64,000 nt of DNA from an uncultured Blautia sp. (GCA_900539145.1 UQAX01000006.1:13697-77696); one strand, 5' to 3'. Numbered from the stretch's first letter, positions 8,936 to 18,180 are shown. Notes: generated from the sequence alone by a model not told the origin. Numbers and translations are program-made.

Positions 8936-9790
8936 ATGAATACATTATTGAAAAATCTTACAATCAAAAATAACTTTATGTTTGCGGCAGTGATGTCAGA
9001 GGAGGAAAACTGCAAAGGTTTCTTGGAGCGTGCGCTTTCTATTAAAGTAGACCATGTGGAAATCAGCACAGAGAAAAATATTGTCTATCATCCGGAGTAT
9101 AAAGGTGTGCGATTAGACGTTTATGCAAAGGATGAAAAGAATACCCGTTATAATATAGAGATGCAGGTACTAAAGCAGCCTGCTTTGGGACGCAGAAGCC
9201 GTTATTACCAAAGCCAGATGGATATGGAGCTTTTGGCAAAAGGGTGTGAATATGCAGAACTTCCCGACAGCTATGTGATTTTTCTCTGTGATTTTGACCC
9301 TTTTGGTGAAGGAAAATATCGGTATACTTTTCGGAAAAGCTGTGAGGAAACACAAAAAGCGTCTTTAAAAGATGGACGTTGTATTATGTTTCTAAACACC
9401 TGTGGAGAAAATGCAGAAGATGTGCCGGAAGAATTGGTTTCTTTTCTGAAATTTGTGCATGCAGACTTAAAAGAAAGTCAGACGGACTTTCAGGATGATT
9501 ATGTAAGACAAGTGCAGAAATCAGTCACCCATATCAAGGGGAGCAGAGAAATGGAGGAGAGATTTATGCTTTTGGAATTATTGATGCAAGATGAACGCAG
9601 AGAAGGGAGAAAAGCCGGAGAATTAGAAGGAGCACGAGAAATGCTCCAGATGGCATTAAACAGATTTGGAGAACTGCCGGAAAATCTTCTGAAATCATTA
9701 CATCAACAGCAGGATATAGAAGTCATTAGAAGTTGGATGGAGACAGCATTGAAAGTACAATCATTGGATGAATTCATTTCTAAAATGTAA
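8936..9790 (+). CDS. Rpn family nuclease / PD-(D/E)XK transposase-like protein, copy 2
   Basis: This 284-residue Rpn-family protein is identical to the copy at 152 through residue 229 apart from V38. It keeps nuclease residues D61 and E75-x-Q77. After the EGRK linker its C-terminal tail is clearly different (for example NRFGELPENLLKSLH in place of SKFGQLPDSLLETLY), although both end in EFISKM or DFISKM. The promoter and GGAGG site are copied too. Both genes look intact and could be expressed. Confidence 0.85.
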   Translation: MNTLLKNLTIKNNFMFAAVMSEEENCKGFLERALSIKVDHVEISTEKNIVYHPEYKGVRLDVYAKDEKNTRYNIEMQVLKQPALGRRSRYYQSQMDMELLAKGCEYAELPDSYVIFLCDFDPFGEGKYRYTFRKSCEETQKASLKDGRCIMFLNTCGENAEDVPEELVSFLKFVHADLKESQTDFQDDYVRQVQKSVTHIKGSREMEERFMLLELLMQDERREGRKAGELEGAREMLQMALNRFGELPENLLKSLHQQQDIEVIRSWMETALKVQSLDEFISKM

Positions 9791-9987
9791 TATCTAAATC
9801 ATATCGAATTGCAAAATGAGATTGTTGCATTAAGCGATATCGAGAGTGTAGAAGTATTCCGTATTTCTGCTTAATGTGACAACCCCAGATAGAAACATTT
9901 CAACGCCATTTCAGGCAAAATTTCAAAAAAGCAGAGGAATTCTATTTTTCATCTTTAAAAAGCAGGAGAAATATTTTGTCAAAATAC

Positions 9988-10016
9988 TTGACGAACGTAA
10001 AAGAAGTGCTTATTAT
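9988..10016 (+). promoter_or_regulatory. Promoter of the T-box/brnQ transcript
   Basis: TTGACG (9988-9993) and TATTAT (10011-10016) are 17 bp apart, just upstream of the T-box leader. Confidence 0.65.
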
Positions 10017-10024
10017 AGATTTTA

Positions 10025-10284
10025 AGAAAAAGAGTAAAATTCGTTGATGGGAATAAGTAGCCCTTGGTGGAATTTACAGAGAGGCAGCGGCTGGTGGAAG
10101 CTGTCAAGGAAGCCAAAAGGTGAAATCATCCCGGAGAAGTAAGCTGAAACAAGTAGGTACGCCGGAGTAGAGCCACGTTATAGGTGATACGCATTAAATT
10201 GATGTGTGCATGAGCCTGCATATTTGCAGGGAATTAAGGTGGTACCACGACGAGAGTTGTCCTTTTGAGAGGGCAGCTTTTTTT
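10025..10284 (+). promoter_or_regulatory. T-box leader, probably isoleucine-specific
   Basis: The leader has the features of a T-box riboswitch. A long Stem I region includes an AGAGAGGCAGCGG segment. The conserved T-box core with its tRNA-acceptor bulge is at 10235-10249 (TAAGGTGGTACCACG). A terminator hairpin (10256-10277) is followed by seven T residues. Uncharged tRNA binding would favour the antiterminator and read-through into the carrier gene. ATC at about 10127-10130 is a plausible isoleucine specifier codon, fitting a branched-chain amino acid carrier, but I could not fold Stem I to prove it. Confidence 0.85.
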
Positions 10285-10410
10285 ATTTCATAGGAAATTG
10301 CGTCCTATGAAATAAAAAAATGCTCCGCAAGGATGCGCAGCTCGCGGAAATGAAATTATCACTTTGTGAACCGCTCGCGCGCGGAAATTGCGTCCTATAA
10401 AATAAAAAAT
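10279..10410. repeat. Dispersed palindromic intergenic repeat, full copy
   Basis: It begins with a perfect 17-bp inverted repeat (10278-10294 and 10304-10320, 9-nt loop AAATTGCGT). It continues through the GC-rich block shared with positions 1-61 and ends with a degenerate copy of the same right arm (CGTCCTATAAAATAAA). The left hairpin also matches 45857-45892 with 4 mismatches in 36. It sits directly on the T-run of the T-box terminator. Function unknown; a miniature mobile or structured element is possible. Confidence 0.65.
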
Positions 10411-10443
10411 GTTTCAGTTTTTAAATACTAAGGAGGATTTGTA

Positions 10444-11748
10444 ATGAAGCTAGGAAAGAAAAAGATGTTACTGGTAAGTTTTATGTTGTTTTCTCTGTTT
10501 TTTGGTGCAGGAAATCTGATTTTCCCACCTTTTTTGGGACAGAATGCAGGAGAGAAGATGCCTCTTGCTGTTCTGGGATTTTTGATTACTGCAGTAGCGC
10601 TGCCTGTATTGGGCGTTATTGTTGTTGCGCGTTTTGATGGTTTGGATAAGCTTTCTCAGAAAGTAGGAGCCAGATTTTCCATGATTTTTACTATTTTGAT
10701 TTATCTGTCCATAGGACCGGGACTTGGAATTCCACGTGCAGCTTCTGTACCTTTTGAGATGGCGGTGGCCCCTTATCTTCCAAAAGAAGCTTCCGTTACG
10801 ATATGTATGGTTGGTTTCTCCTTTGTGTTTTTTATTCTGGCAGGGTGGCTTGCCATGACACCGAATAAATTGGTAGAGCGAATTGGAAAATTTTTAACAC
10901 CAACCTTATTATTGCTTTTAGTTTTTGTGTTTATAAATTATGTATTCCGCGGGGAAGTAAATATAGCAGCAGCACAGGAAGCTTATGCCGGTAATCCTCT
11001 GGCAAAAGGTTTTTTGGAAGGTTATCAGACGATGGATACCATTGCCGCATTAAACTTTGGGTTAGTAGTTGCCACCACAATTACAAGCCTTGGAATTGAG
11101 AGCAAAAAGAGCGTTATGAGTTATACTGTTCGTGCAGGTATTTTTGCAGGAACTATTTTATCACTTGTGTATTTAATGCTTTCTTACATGGGAATGGGAA
11201 GTTCTGGTGTATTTCCTATTCAGGAAAATGGTGCCTGGACACTGCGCTGCATTGTAGAACAGTTATTTGGAGGTCCGGGAGCAGTGCTTCTGGCAGCGAT
11301 TTTTACTCTGGCATGTTTGACAACCTGTGTAGGATTGATTACTTCTATTTCCCAGTATTTTTCTACACTTACAAAGAAGATTTCCTATACACAATGGGTA
11401 TTTTTGATTTCCGGTTTTTCCTTCCTTGTATGCAATCAGGGATTAAATACGATTTTAGGAATATCTATTCCAATTTTAAATGCCATTTATCCGATTTCTA
11501 TTATGTTAATTGTTTTGGGAATTTGTGAGAGATGGATGAAGAATAATCCGTACATCTATCCAGGCACAATTACAGCAGTAGGATGCATCAGTGTAATTTA
11601 TGTATTAGATGACCTGAAAGTTCCGTTGGGATTTTTAAGTGACTGGTGTCATGCTCTGCCGCTGTATTCCATGGGACTTGGCTGGGTTGCTGTCGCAATC
11701 GCAGCAGTAGCACTCACCAGTGTTTTGTACATAGTTAAGAAACGTTAA
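10444..11748 (+). CDS. brnQ: Branched-chain amino acid transport carrier BrnQ
   Basis: This 434-residue carrier of the LIVCS family imports leucine, isoleucine and valine with a cation. It has about 12 hydrophobic TM segments and the family's N-terminal signature FFGAGNLIFPPFLGQ. The gene is headed by a T-box leader, so expression probably rises when the cognate tRNA is uncharged. An AAGGAGG site precedes the ATG. Its stop codon overlaps the stop of the convergent tetR-type gene by 3 bases, and a hairpin inside that gene probably ends its transcript. Confidence 0.93.
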   Translation: MKLGKKKMLLVSFMLFSLFFGAGNLIFPPFLGQNAGEKMPLAVLGFLITAVALPVLGVIVVARFDGLDKLSQKVGARFSMIFTILIYLSIGPGLGIPRAASVPFEMAVAPYLPKEASVTICMVGFSFVFFILAGWLAMTPNKLVERIGKFLTPTLLLLLVFVFINYVFRGEVNIAAAQEAYAGNPLAKGFLEGYQTMDTIAALNFGLVVATTITSLGIESKKSVMSYTVRAGIFAGTILSLVYLMLSYMGMGSSGVFPIQENGAWTLRCIVEQLFGGPGAVLLAAIFTLACLTTCVGLITSISQYFSTLTKKISYTQWVFLISGFSFLVCNQGLNTILGISIPILNAIYPISIMLIVLGICERWMKNNPYIYPGTITAVGCISVIYVLDDLKVPLGFLSDWCHALPLYSMGLGWVAVAIAAVALTSVLYIVKKR

Positions 11749-12347
11749 ATTCTAAATTGTTTGAAGATCCCCTTTATGGACTCATAGAGGGGATTTTTGA
11801 TTTCCTCTAATGAAACAGGCTGATTAAAAATAATAGTATTATAGCTGATGCCGCTTACCAGTTCTAAAATCATATACATCATAACTTCCGGTGTACGATA
11901 GGTATGAGTAGATTTTTCCAGTAAATTTTCATAGATGGTATAAATAGGAGGTATATCCTTACCCGGGGCAAAAAACAGAGAATTCTTAAAAAATCCCCAG
12001 CTTAAATGCTTGGACAATAATTTTACAAGATTATGATTTGCCGCCAGCTGGTCTAAAATATTGTCAATAATAAAAAGTACCTGTTCTTCAAAATCTGTGA
12101 TACTTTCGTGTTTCAACAGCTCATTATAAGCAATCTGAAAGACCTGACTGGCTTTATGGCTGATTAAATGATTGCGAATATCGTACTTGTCCTTAAAATA
12201 GAGATAAAAAGTACCCTTGGCAACGCCGGCCTGATTTACAATATCAGAAATAGAAGTTTTGTTAAAACCATTGTTAATAAATAAAGAAAAAGCGGACTCT
12301 AAAAGGGAGTCCCTTTTTTGTTGCTTATTGTTATCAATTTTACTCAT
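11745..12347 (-). CDS. TetR family transcriptional repressor
   Basis: This 200-residue TetR-type repressor has an N-terminal helix-turn-helix (residues about 10-55; TSISDIVNQAGVAKGTFYLYF), whose recognition-helix motif GTFYLYF is typical. The ligand-binding C-terminal domain is not recognizable by motif. It is divergent from the MMPL exporter and heptad-repeat protein genes. The shared 220-bp intergenic region carries three copies of a palindrome near TGACTATTAGTCA, one on the exporter promoter. It very likely represses that operon and perhaps itself. Confidence 0.92.
   Translation of the reverse strand: MSKIDNNKQQKRDSLLESAFSLFINNGFNKTSISDIVNQAGVAKGTFYLYFKDKYDIRNHLISHKASQVFQIAYNELLKHESITDFEEQVLFIIDNILDQLAANHNLVKLLSKHLSWGFFKNSLFFAPGKDIPPIYTIYENLLEKSTHTYRTPEVMMYMILELVSGISYNTIIFNQPVSLEEIKNPLYESIKGIFKQFRI
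11767..11799 (+). terminator. brnQ terminator inside the tetR 3' end
   Basis: ATCCCCT (11767-11773) pairs with AGGGGAT (11788-11794), followed by a T-run. It ends brnQ transcription while lying within the last codons of the convergent regulator gene. Confidence 0.7.
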
Positions 12348-12389
12348 TTCTCCAACCCTCTTTTTGAAAAAGCTTAAAGTTCTTGCTCA

Positions 12390-12419
12390 ATTATAGAAAT
12401 GAAATGCTATAAAAGTCAA
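12390..12419 (-). promoter_or_regulatory. Promoter of the tetR-type gene
   Basis: On the minus strand TTGACT (12419-12414) and TATAAT (12395-12390) are 18 bp apart, 43 bp before the start codon. Confidence 0.6.
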
Positions 12420-12468
12420 ATGAAAAAACACTTGTAATAAAATTTCCACATTTTGCATAAAAAATAAA

Positions 12469-12550
12469 ATGACTTTTAGTCATAAATAGTATAAAAGAGA
12501 TGTTGACTATTAGTCATTTTTGGAGTATAACAATAAATGACCAATAGTCA
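12469..12550. promoter_or_regulatory. Three TetR operators and the exporter promoter
   Basis: Three palindromes share TGACnnnTAGTCA spacing: ATGACTTTTAGTCAT (12469-12483), TGACTATTAGTCA (12504-12516) and TGACCAATAGTCA (12538-12550). The exporter promoter is TTGACT (12503-12508), 17-bp spacer, TATAAC (12526-12531). The second palindrome therefore covers the -35 box and the third lies just after the start region. This is a textbook steric-repression layout; the protein assignment is inferred from position. Confidence 0.75.
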
Positions 12551-12567
12551 CAAAGGGAGGAACGATC

Positions 12568-14643
12568 ATGCTAAAGCTGGGAAGAAAAATTGTAAAGTTT
12601 CGTATTCCGATTTTTATTTTAAGCCTTCTGCTGTTAATTCCATCAGCAATCGGTTATCTGAATACGAGAGTCAACTATGATGTGCTTTACTATTTACCGG
12701 ATGATATTGAAACCATGAAGGGACAGAACATTCTGGTAGATGAATTTGGCACAGGTGCATATTCCATGTTTGTATGCGAAGGCATGGAAAACAAAGATGT
12801 AGCCGCGTTAAAGAAGAAAATCGAAAAAGTAGACCATGTTTCAAAAGTTGTCTGGTATGACAGTTTGTCAGATATCAGTATTCCTGTAGAAATGCTTCCA
12901 GAGAAGATTAAAAAGGTCTTGTTTGCAGATGACTCTACCATGATGTTTATCATTTTTGATACGACAACATCTGCGGACGAAACCATGGATGCCATTGGAG
13001 ATATTCGAAAACTGGCAGGAAAACAGTGTTTTGTCAGTGGTATGTCAGCGATTGTTACGGATACGAAAAATTTAGCTGAGTCAGAGGTTGCAGTTTATGT
13101 ATTGATTGCTGTTGTATTGTCCTGTATTGTCCTGGCGCTTACCATGGAGTCTTATTTAATCCCGTTTTTATTCCTGGCAAGTATTGGAATTGCCATTGCG
13201 TATAACATGGGAACCAACGTATTTCAAGGTGAGATTTCCTATATTACTAAGGCATTAAGTGCAGTGCTGCAGCTGGGTGTTACTATGGACTATTCCATTT
13301 TTCTATGGCACAGTTATCAGGAACAAAGAGAACGATTTGGCAATAACCATAAGGAGGCCATGGCACAAGCCATTGCGGCAACTATCAAATCCGTAGTCGG
13401 AAGTTCGATTACTACTATCGCAGGATTTATAGCCCTGTGTTTCATGAGTTTTACATTGGGTATGGATTTAGGGGTTGTTATGGCAAAAGGTGTTATTTTC
13501 GGTGTGATTTGTTGTGTAACAGTATTGCCGTCCATGATTATGATTTTTGATAAAGCACTGGAAAAGACAAAACACCGTCAGTTGATACCTGATTTTCCGA
13601 AGATACCGGAATTTTTAGTAAAACATCATAAAGCGTTTGCATTTTTATGCGTAGCATTATTTATTCCATTTGCATATTTTCAGGCAAATACTAAGGTGTA
13701 TTACAATCTGGATGCCAGCTTACCAAGAGAATTAGAGTCCATTCAGGCAAACGAAAAGCTTCAGAAAGACTATGACATGGGTGCAGCTCACATGGTTTTG
13801 CTGGATAATAAAATTTCAGAAAAAGACACCTATAAAATGATTGAAGAAATGGAAAAGGTAAAAGGTGTAAAAGAAGTACTGGGACTGGAAACTATTATCG
13901 GTCCATCTTTCCCTGAAAGTATGATCCCTGATGATATAAAAGAAATTTTGAAAAGTGATAATTACGAATTGATGTTAATTACAAATCAGTATCAGACAGC
14001 ATCAGATGAAGTAAATAAGCAGATTGATGAATTAAATAAAATTCTGAAAAAGTATGACCCGGCAGGAATGCTGGTAGGTGAAGCACCATGTACTAAGGAT
14101 TTAATTGAGATTACAGACCATGACTTTAAGGTTGTAAGTGCAGTTTCAATTTTGGCAGTATTTTTGATTATTTTGTTTGTATTTAAGTCTATTTCATTGC
14201 CGATTATTTTGGTTTTGGTAATTGAAGGTGCAATTTTTATTAACATGGGTATTCCGTACCTGACAGGAACAGAGTTGCCTTTTATAGCATCGATTGTAAT
14301 TGGGACAATTCAGTTAGGAGCAACGGTTGATTATGCTATTTTGATGACCAGCAGATATGAGCAGGAACGATGTTTCGGACATGATAAAAAAACATCCATT
14401 AGTATTGCACTGGGAAGCAGTATCAGACCGGTTATGGTATCTGCATTCAGTTTCTTCGCAGCTACTTTTGGAGTTGGACTTTATTCCCAGATTGATATGA
14501 TCAGCTCTCTGTGTCTGCTTATGGCAAGAGGTGCATTAATCAGTATGGTATCCGTTCTTTTATTCCTGCCGGCAATGTACTGGATTTTCGATGGAATTAT
14601 ATGTAAAACAAGTAAAAACTTTAGATTGAGAAAACAGAAATAG
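12568..14643 (+). CDS. MMPL-type RND superfamily exporter
   Basis: This 691-residue protein has the two-fold RND/MMPL plan. One TM helix near 13-31 is followed by an extracellular domain, then a five-helix bundle near 175-330. A second helix near 355 is followed by another extracellular domain, then a second bundle near 520-680. MMPL proteins export lipids or hydrophobic compounds using the proton gradient. AAAGGGAGG precedes the ATG. The gene is followed after 13 bp by the secreted heptad-repeat protein, a pairing repeatedly seen in Firmicutes, and is controlled by the divergent TetR protein. Confidence 0.9.
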   Translation: MLKLGRKIVKFRIPIFILSLLLLIPSAIGYLNTRVNYDVLYYLPDDIETMKGQNILVDEFGTGAYSMFVCEGMENKDVAALKKKIEKVDHVSKVVWYDSLSDISIPVEMLPEKIKKVLFADDSTMMFIIFDTTTSADETMDAIGDIRKLAGKQCFVSGMSAIVTDTKNLAESEVAVYVLIAVVLSCIVLALTMESYLIPFLFLASIGIAIAYNMGTNVFQGEISYITKALSAVLQLGVTMDYSIFLWHSYQEQRERFGNNHKEAMAQAIAATIKSVVGSSITTIAGFIALCFMSFTLGMDLGVVMAKGVIFGVICCVTVLPSMIMIFDKALEKTKHRQLIPDFPKIPEFLVKHHKAFAFLCVALFIPFAYFQANTKVYYNLDASLPRELESIQANEKLQKDYDMGAAHMVLLDNKISEKDTYKMIEEMEKVKGVKEVLGLETIIGPSFPESMIPDDIKEILKSDNYELMLITNQYQTASDEVNKQIDELNKILKKYDPAGMLVGEAPCTKDLIEITDHDFKVVSAVSILAVFLIILFVFKSISLPIILVLVIEGAIFINMGIPYLTGTELPFIASIVIGTIQLGATVDYAILMTSRYEQERCFGHDKKTSISIALGSSIRPVMVSAFSFFAATFGVGLYSQIDMISSLCLLMARGALISMVSVLLFLPAMYWIFDGIICKTSKNFRLRKQK

Positions 14644-14656
14644 GAGGTTTTTTGAT

Positions 14657-17305
14657 ATGAAGAAAAAAAATGTGCAAGCTATGCTGACAGGAATGGCAGT
14701 AATGATGTCTGTGATGCTCCCCACAACTTCTGTGCTGGCAGCAGTGCCGGAAAAAGAGCAGACTGTATATGTAAATGCAGATGAAAACGGAAAATCTGAA
14801 AATGTGATTGTAAGTAACTGGTTAAAAAATACAGATGGAGAGACTCAACTTAATGATAAAAGTGAACTGAGTAATATTCAAAACGTAAAAGGTGACGAAG
14901 AATTTAAACAGGGCAGTGACAGCAGTCTTACATGGGATGCTGATGGAAAAGATATTTACTATCAGGGAGAAACAACCAAGGAACTTCCGGTAGGTGTAAA
15001 TATTACTTATTATTTAGATGGAAAAGAAATTCAGCCATCTGAACTTGCAGGAAAAAGCGGAAAAGTAAAAATTCGTATTAATTATGAAAATAAACAACAA
15101 CAGACAGCAGAGGTAAACGGCAAGGAAGAAAATATTTATACACCTTTTATGATGATGACAGCTATGATTTTACCTACGGATGTATTTTCTAATATTGAAA
15201 TTGAAAATGGTAAGGTGTTGTCTGATGGAAATAACAATATTGTAGTGGGAGTTGGTTTCCCGGGACTTTCTGACAGTTTGCAGCTTTCTGAAACAGAGGA
15301 ATTAAAGGACTTAGAAATTCCTGATTTTGTAGAAATTACAGCAGATGTGAAAGATTTTGAATTGTCTATGACCGCAACGGTAGCTACTACCGGACTTTTA
15401 GATGAATTAAATCTGGGAGAGATAGACAGTGCAGATGAATTAAAAGAAAATATGAATAAGCTTACAGAGTCTTCTACAGCATTAGTGAAAGGAAGCAAAG
15501 AATTACAAGACGGTATTTCAAAATTGAATTCTTCTGCAGATACTTTTGTAAATGGATTAAATAGCGCTGATAACGGTGCCGGACAGTTAAAAAACGGTAT
15601 TGATAAGATGAACAGCAGTAAAGGTGAGTTATTAAGCGGAATTTCTCGTCTGACACAGGGTATGGAAGCTCTGGAAAATGGCGCATCTCAGTTACAGACA
15701 GGTGTAGGTTCTTATACAGCAGGCTCTGCGAAATTAGGAGAAGGTATTGCTAAAACAGCAGAAGGAGCATCTACTTTAAAAGGTGGCATTGATACTCTGA
15801 ATGAGAAGAAAGAAGCACTGGTTCAGGGAATTGGAAATTTAAGTACAGGAAGTAAAGATTTGAAAGATGGTGCACAGGCATTAAAAGATGGTGTTAGTGC
15901 ATATACAGTAGGTGTGGATAAATTGGATAAAGGTCTGGAACAGTTGAATAACCAGTTACAGGGAGCACTGGGACAGACAGAACAGCTTCCGGAAGCTATA
16001 AAAGGAATTACAGAAGGTTCAAAAGCTTTAATTACCGGAGCAGGACAGTTACAGGAAGGTGCGAAACAGGCTGAGGCGGCCGCAGGAAATATGGAAGCCA
16101 GTGTAGGCGCTCTGGCACAGGCAGCCGGCGGCGTATCTCAGGGCGCAGGCAGTGCCGCAGGAATTATTGAAAATTATATTGGCAGTTTAAGCGATACCGG
16201 TTCAGCAGCAGCTACAGAACAGGCAAAAGCAGCCATTGCCAAAGAAAATGCGGCAGTTAATGCACAGGCAAACGCACAGCAGCGTTCTAATGTAGCAGCA
16301 GCTCTTTCAGCTGCAGGGCTGACAGAGGAGCAGCAACAGGCAGTTCTGGCAAATCTGGGTAATATTTCCGTAGGTGTTCAGACTTCTGCAAATATTGAAG
16401 TTCCTGCAAATACAGGAAACACGGAAGCAGTGGGACAGTTGAAGAAGATTCAGGCACAGATGGCAGCAGTACAGCAGGAGATTGCAGGTACGGATTTGGG
16501 AGCAGTGCAGGAGCAGATTGGACAGTTAAAGACAGGGGCTCAGACGGCGGCAGCAGGAGCAGAGGAATTGACAAAAGGTGTCACAACCTTTGGAGAAGCT
16601 GTAAAACCTTTAGGCGGATTTTCCACAATGGCATCTACTTTGAAAGAAGCAGTTGCTGCATTAAAAGCAGGAAGTGGAGAATTATGTAAACAAAATAGTG
16701 CTTTAAATACAGGGGCTTCTCAAGTTGCAACAGGTTCTCAGAAAATGCAGGGAGGACTGGAAGCACTGTCAGAGGGAGCAACACAGTTAAGTGCAGGTAT
16801 CGAACAGCTTACGAACGGAGCAGCCAGTCTGTCAGAGGGAACAGCACAGCTTCAGAGCGGTTCACAGGAATTAAATCAGAATAATGAACAGTTAAATGCA
16901 GGAGCAGCACAGCTTGCATCAGGCAGTCAGGAACTTTTAAAAGGCGGTAATACTTTAAGTCAGGGAGCAGGTGTATTAAGTAATGGTATTTCACAGCTTG
17001 CATCAGGAGCTTCTTCCTTAAAAGACGGAACTTCTAAGCTTGCATCAGGAGGAAAAGAACTAAAATCCGGTGTAACACAGATTCAGGACGGCTCAGTAAA
17101 ATTAGCAGATGGAATGGCAGAATTTGATAAAGAAGGTATTCAGAAATTAAGTGATGCCTTAAACGGAGATTTGCAAACTGTTTTAGACCGTTTGAAAGCA
17201 GTGGAAGATGCAGATAAATCCTATACAGCATTTGACGGCGCAAGTCAGGATATGAATGGAAAAGTAAAATTCATTATTGAAACAGCAGGAATTGAAAAAG
17301 AATAA
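14657..17305 (+). CDS. Secreted heptad-repeat protein (YhgE-related), MMPL partner
   Basis: This 882-residue exported protein has a signal peptide (about 1-29, cut after SVLAA), an N-terminal beta-rich domain to about residue 250, and a very long region of x-x-x-Leu-x-x-Gly heptads (about 270-860; for example QLASGSQEL, GASSLKDG). This repeat is typical of proteins adjoining MMPL/YhgE-type transporters and forms long helical assemblies. An Ala/Gln-rich break lies near 480-640. No C-terminal membrane anchor is visible, unlike full YhgE proteins. It probably forms an extracytoplasmic scaffold for the exporter (inference). Confidence 0.8.
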   Translation: MKKKNVQAMLTGMAVMMSVMLPTTSVLAAVPEKEQTVYVNADENGKSENVIVSNWLKNTDGETQLNDKSELSNIQNVKGDEEFKQGSDSSLTWDADGKDIYYQGETTKELPVGVNITYYLDGKEIQPSELAGKSGKVKIRINYENKQQQTAEVNGKEENIYTPFMMMTAMILPTDVFSNIEIENGKVLSDGNNNIVVGVGFPGLSDSLQLSETEELKDLEIPDFVEITADVKDFELSMTATVATTGLLDELNLGEIDSADELKENMNKLTESSTALVKGSKELQDGISKLNSSADTFVNGLNSADNGAGQLKNGIDKMNSSKGELLSGISRLTQGMEALENGASQLQTGVGSYTAGSAKLGEGIAKTAEGASTLKGGIDTLNEKKEALVQGIGNLSTGSKDLKDGAQALKDGVSAYTVGVDKLDKGLEQLNNQLQGALGQTEQLPEAIKGITEGSKALITGAGQLQEGAKQAEAAAGNMEASVGALAQAAGGVSQGAGSAAGIIENYIGSLSDTGSAAATEQAKAAIAKENAAVNAQANAQQRSNVAAALSAAGLTEEQQQAVLANLGNISVGVQTSANIEVPANTGNTEAVGQLKKIQAQMAAVQQEIAGTDLGAVQEQIGQLKTGAQTAAAGAEELTKGVTTFGEAVKPLGGFSTMASTLKEAVAALKAGSGELCKQNSALNTGASQVATGSQKMQGGLEALSEGATQLSAGIEQLTNGAASLSEGTAQLQSGSQELNQNNEQLNAGAAQLASGSQELLKGGNTLSQGAGVLSNGISQLASGASSLKDGTSKLASGGKELKSGVTQIQDGSVKLADGMAEFDKEGIQKLSDALNGDLQTVLDRLKAVEDADKSYTAFDGASQDMNGKVKFIIETAGIEKE

Positions 17306-17395
17306 AAACTTTAGAATTAATTTATTCTTTGTTTCTTGTATAAGAATAGGTGTGAGGAATATACTGTTAGTATTGACTTTATAGGAGATGGAAAA

Positions 17396-18100
17396 ATGTA
17401 TATTGATTACACATATATTATGTATGTTTTACCCGCAGTGCTTTTTGCCATGTGGGCAAGTTCCAAAGTGAACAGTACTTTCAGAAGGTATTCCTCACAG
17501 TATTCCATGCGGAATATGACAGGGAGAGATGCAGCCAGAGCCGTATTGGATGCACATGGCTTGTATAATGTAAGGATTGAAAGAGTAGCAGGAAATCTCA
17601 CAGACCATTATGATCCAAGGAGCAATGTTATCCGGCTGTCTGATGGGGTGTATTCACAGACATCTACAGCTGCAATCGGAGTAGCAGCACATGAGGCAGG
17701 CCATGCTATTCAACATGCACAGGGGTATGTACCTATTAAGCTTAGAAATGCCATTATACCCATTACCAACCTGGGCTCTAAACTTGCCATGCCCCTGATT
17801 TTAATAGGACTCTTGTTTGCGGGAACAGGTTCAGCAATGGGAAATCTTGCTTATTTAGGAGTGGCCTGTTTTGGATTGTCAACACTGTTTCAGCTTTTGA
17901 CATTGCCTACAGAATTTGATGCCAGCAGACGGGCGCTTCGTGCTATTGAAAGTTGTAATATTTTAACAGATGCGGAAATTGCAGGTTCCAGAAAGGTACT
18001 GACCGCGGCGGCGCTTACTTATGTGGCAGCCCTTGCTGTGTCACTGACGCAGCTTTTAAGACTGTTGACTATTGTAAACAGAAGAAATGAGAGAGATTGA
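17396..18100 (+). CDS. YugP-type membrane zinc metalloprotease
   Basis: This 234-residue membrane peptidase belongs to the YugP family (COG2738). A TM helix is near 5-22, the zinc-binding motif HEAGHAIQH near 100-108, two central TM segments near 125-175, and a C-terminal TM segment. EFDASRRAL near 185 supplies the conserved third-ligand region. I chose the ATG at 17396 because AGGAG lies 8 bases upstream; an in-frame earlier start at 17336 has no good site. Its physiological substrate is not established. Confidence 0.88.
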   Translation: MYIDYTYIMYVLPAVLFAMWASSKVNSTFRRYSSQYSMRNMTGRDAARAVLDAHGLYNVRIERVAGNLTDHYDPRSNVIRLSDGVYSQTSTAAIGVAAHEAGHAIQHAQGYVPIKLRNAIIPITNLGSKLAMPLILIGLLFAGTGSAMGNLAYLGVACFGLSTLFQLLTLPTEFDASRRALRAIESCNILTDAEIAGSRKVLTAAALTYVAALAVSLTQLLRLLTIVNRRNERD

Positions 18101-18150
18101 TGGGGATTTTATAGCAGGATTTTTTAAATAACTTGCATAGAATGATTAAG

Positions 18151-18180
18151 AAAGGTCGCAGAAATGCGGCTTTTTCTTTT
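18151..18180 (+). terminator. Terminator after the metalloprotease gene
   Basis: A 10-bp stem (18151-18160 with 18165-18174, GAAA loop) runs into a T-rich tail. It separates the protease from the accessory module at 18248. Confidence 0.75.

Larger units (their letters stand above)
8867..9955. repeat. Direct repeat unit B (Rpn gene with promoter and 3' tail)
   Basis: Second copy of the unit at 82-1150, in the same orientation. The nucleotide match is nearly perfect from about 9180 to 9608, then the last 60 codons differ. This pattern is expected from gene conversion between copies. Confidence 0.8.

Noticed and set aside
15136..17243. Several minus-strand frames over the heptad-repeat gene
   Set aside because: Leu/Ser/Pro-rich shadows produced by the repetitive codons of the plus-strand gene.
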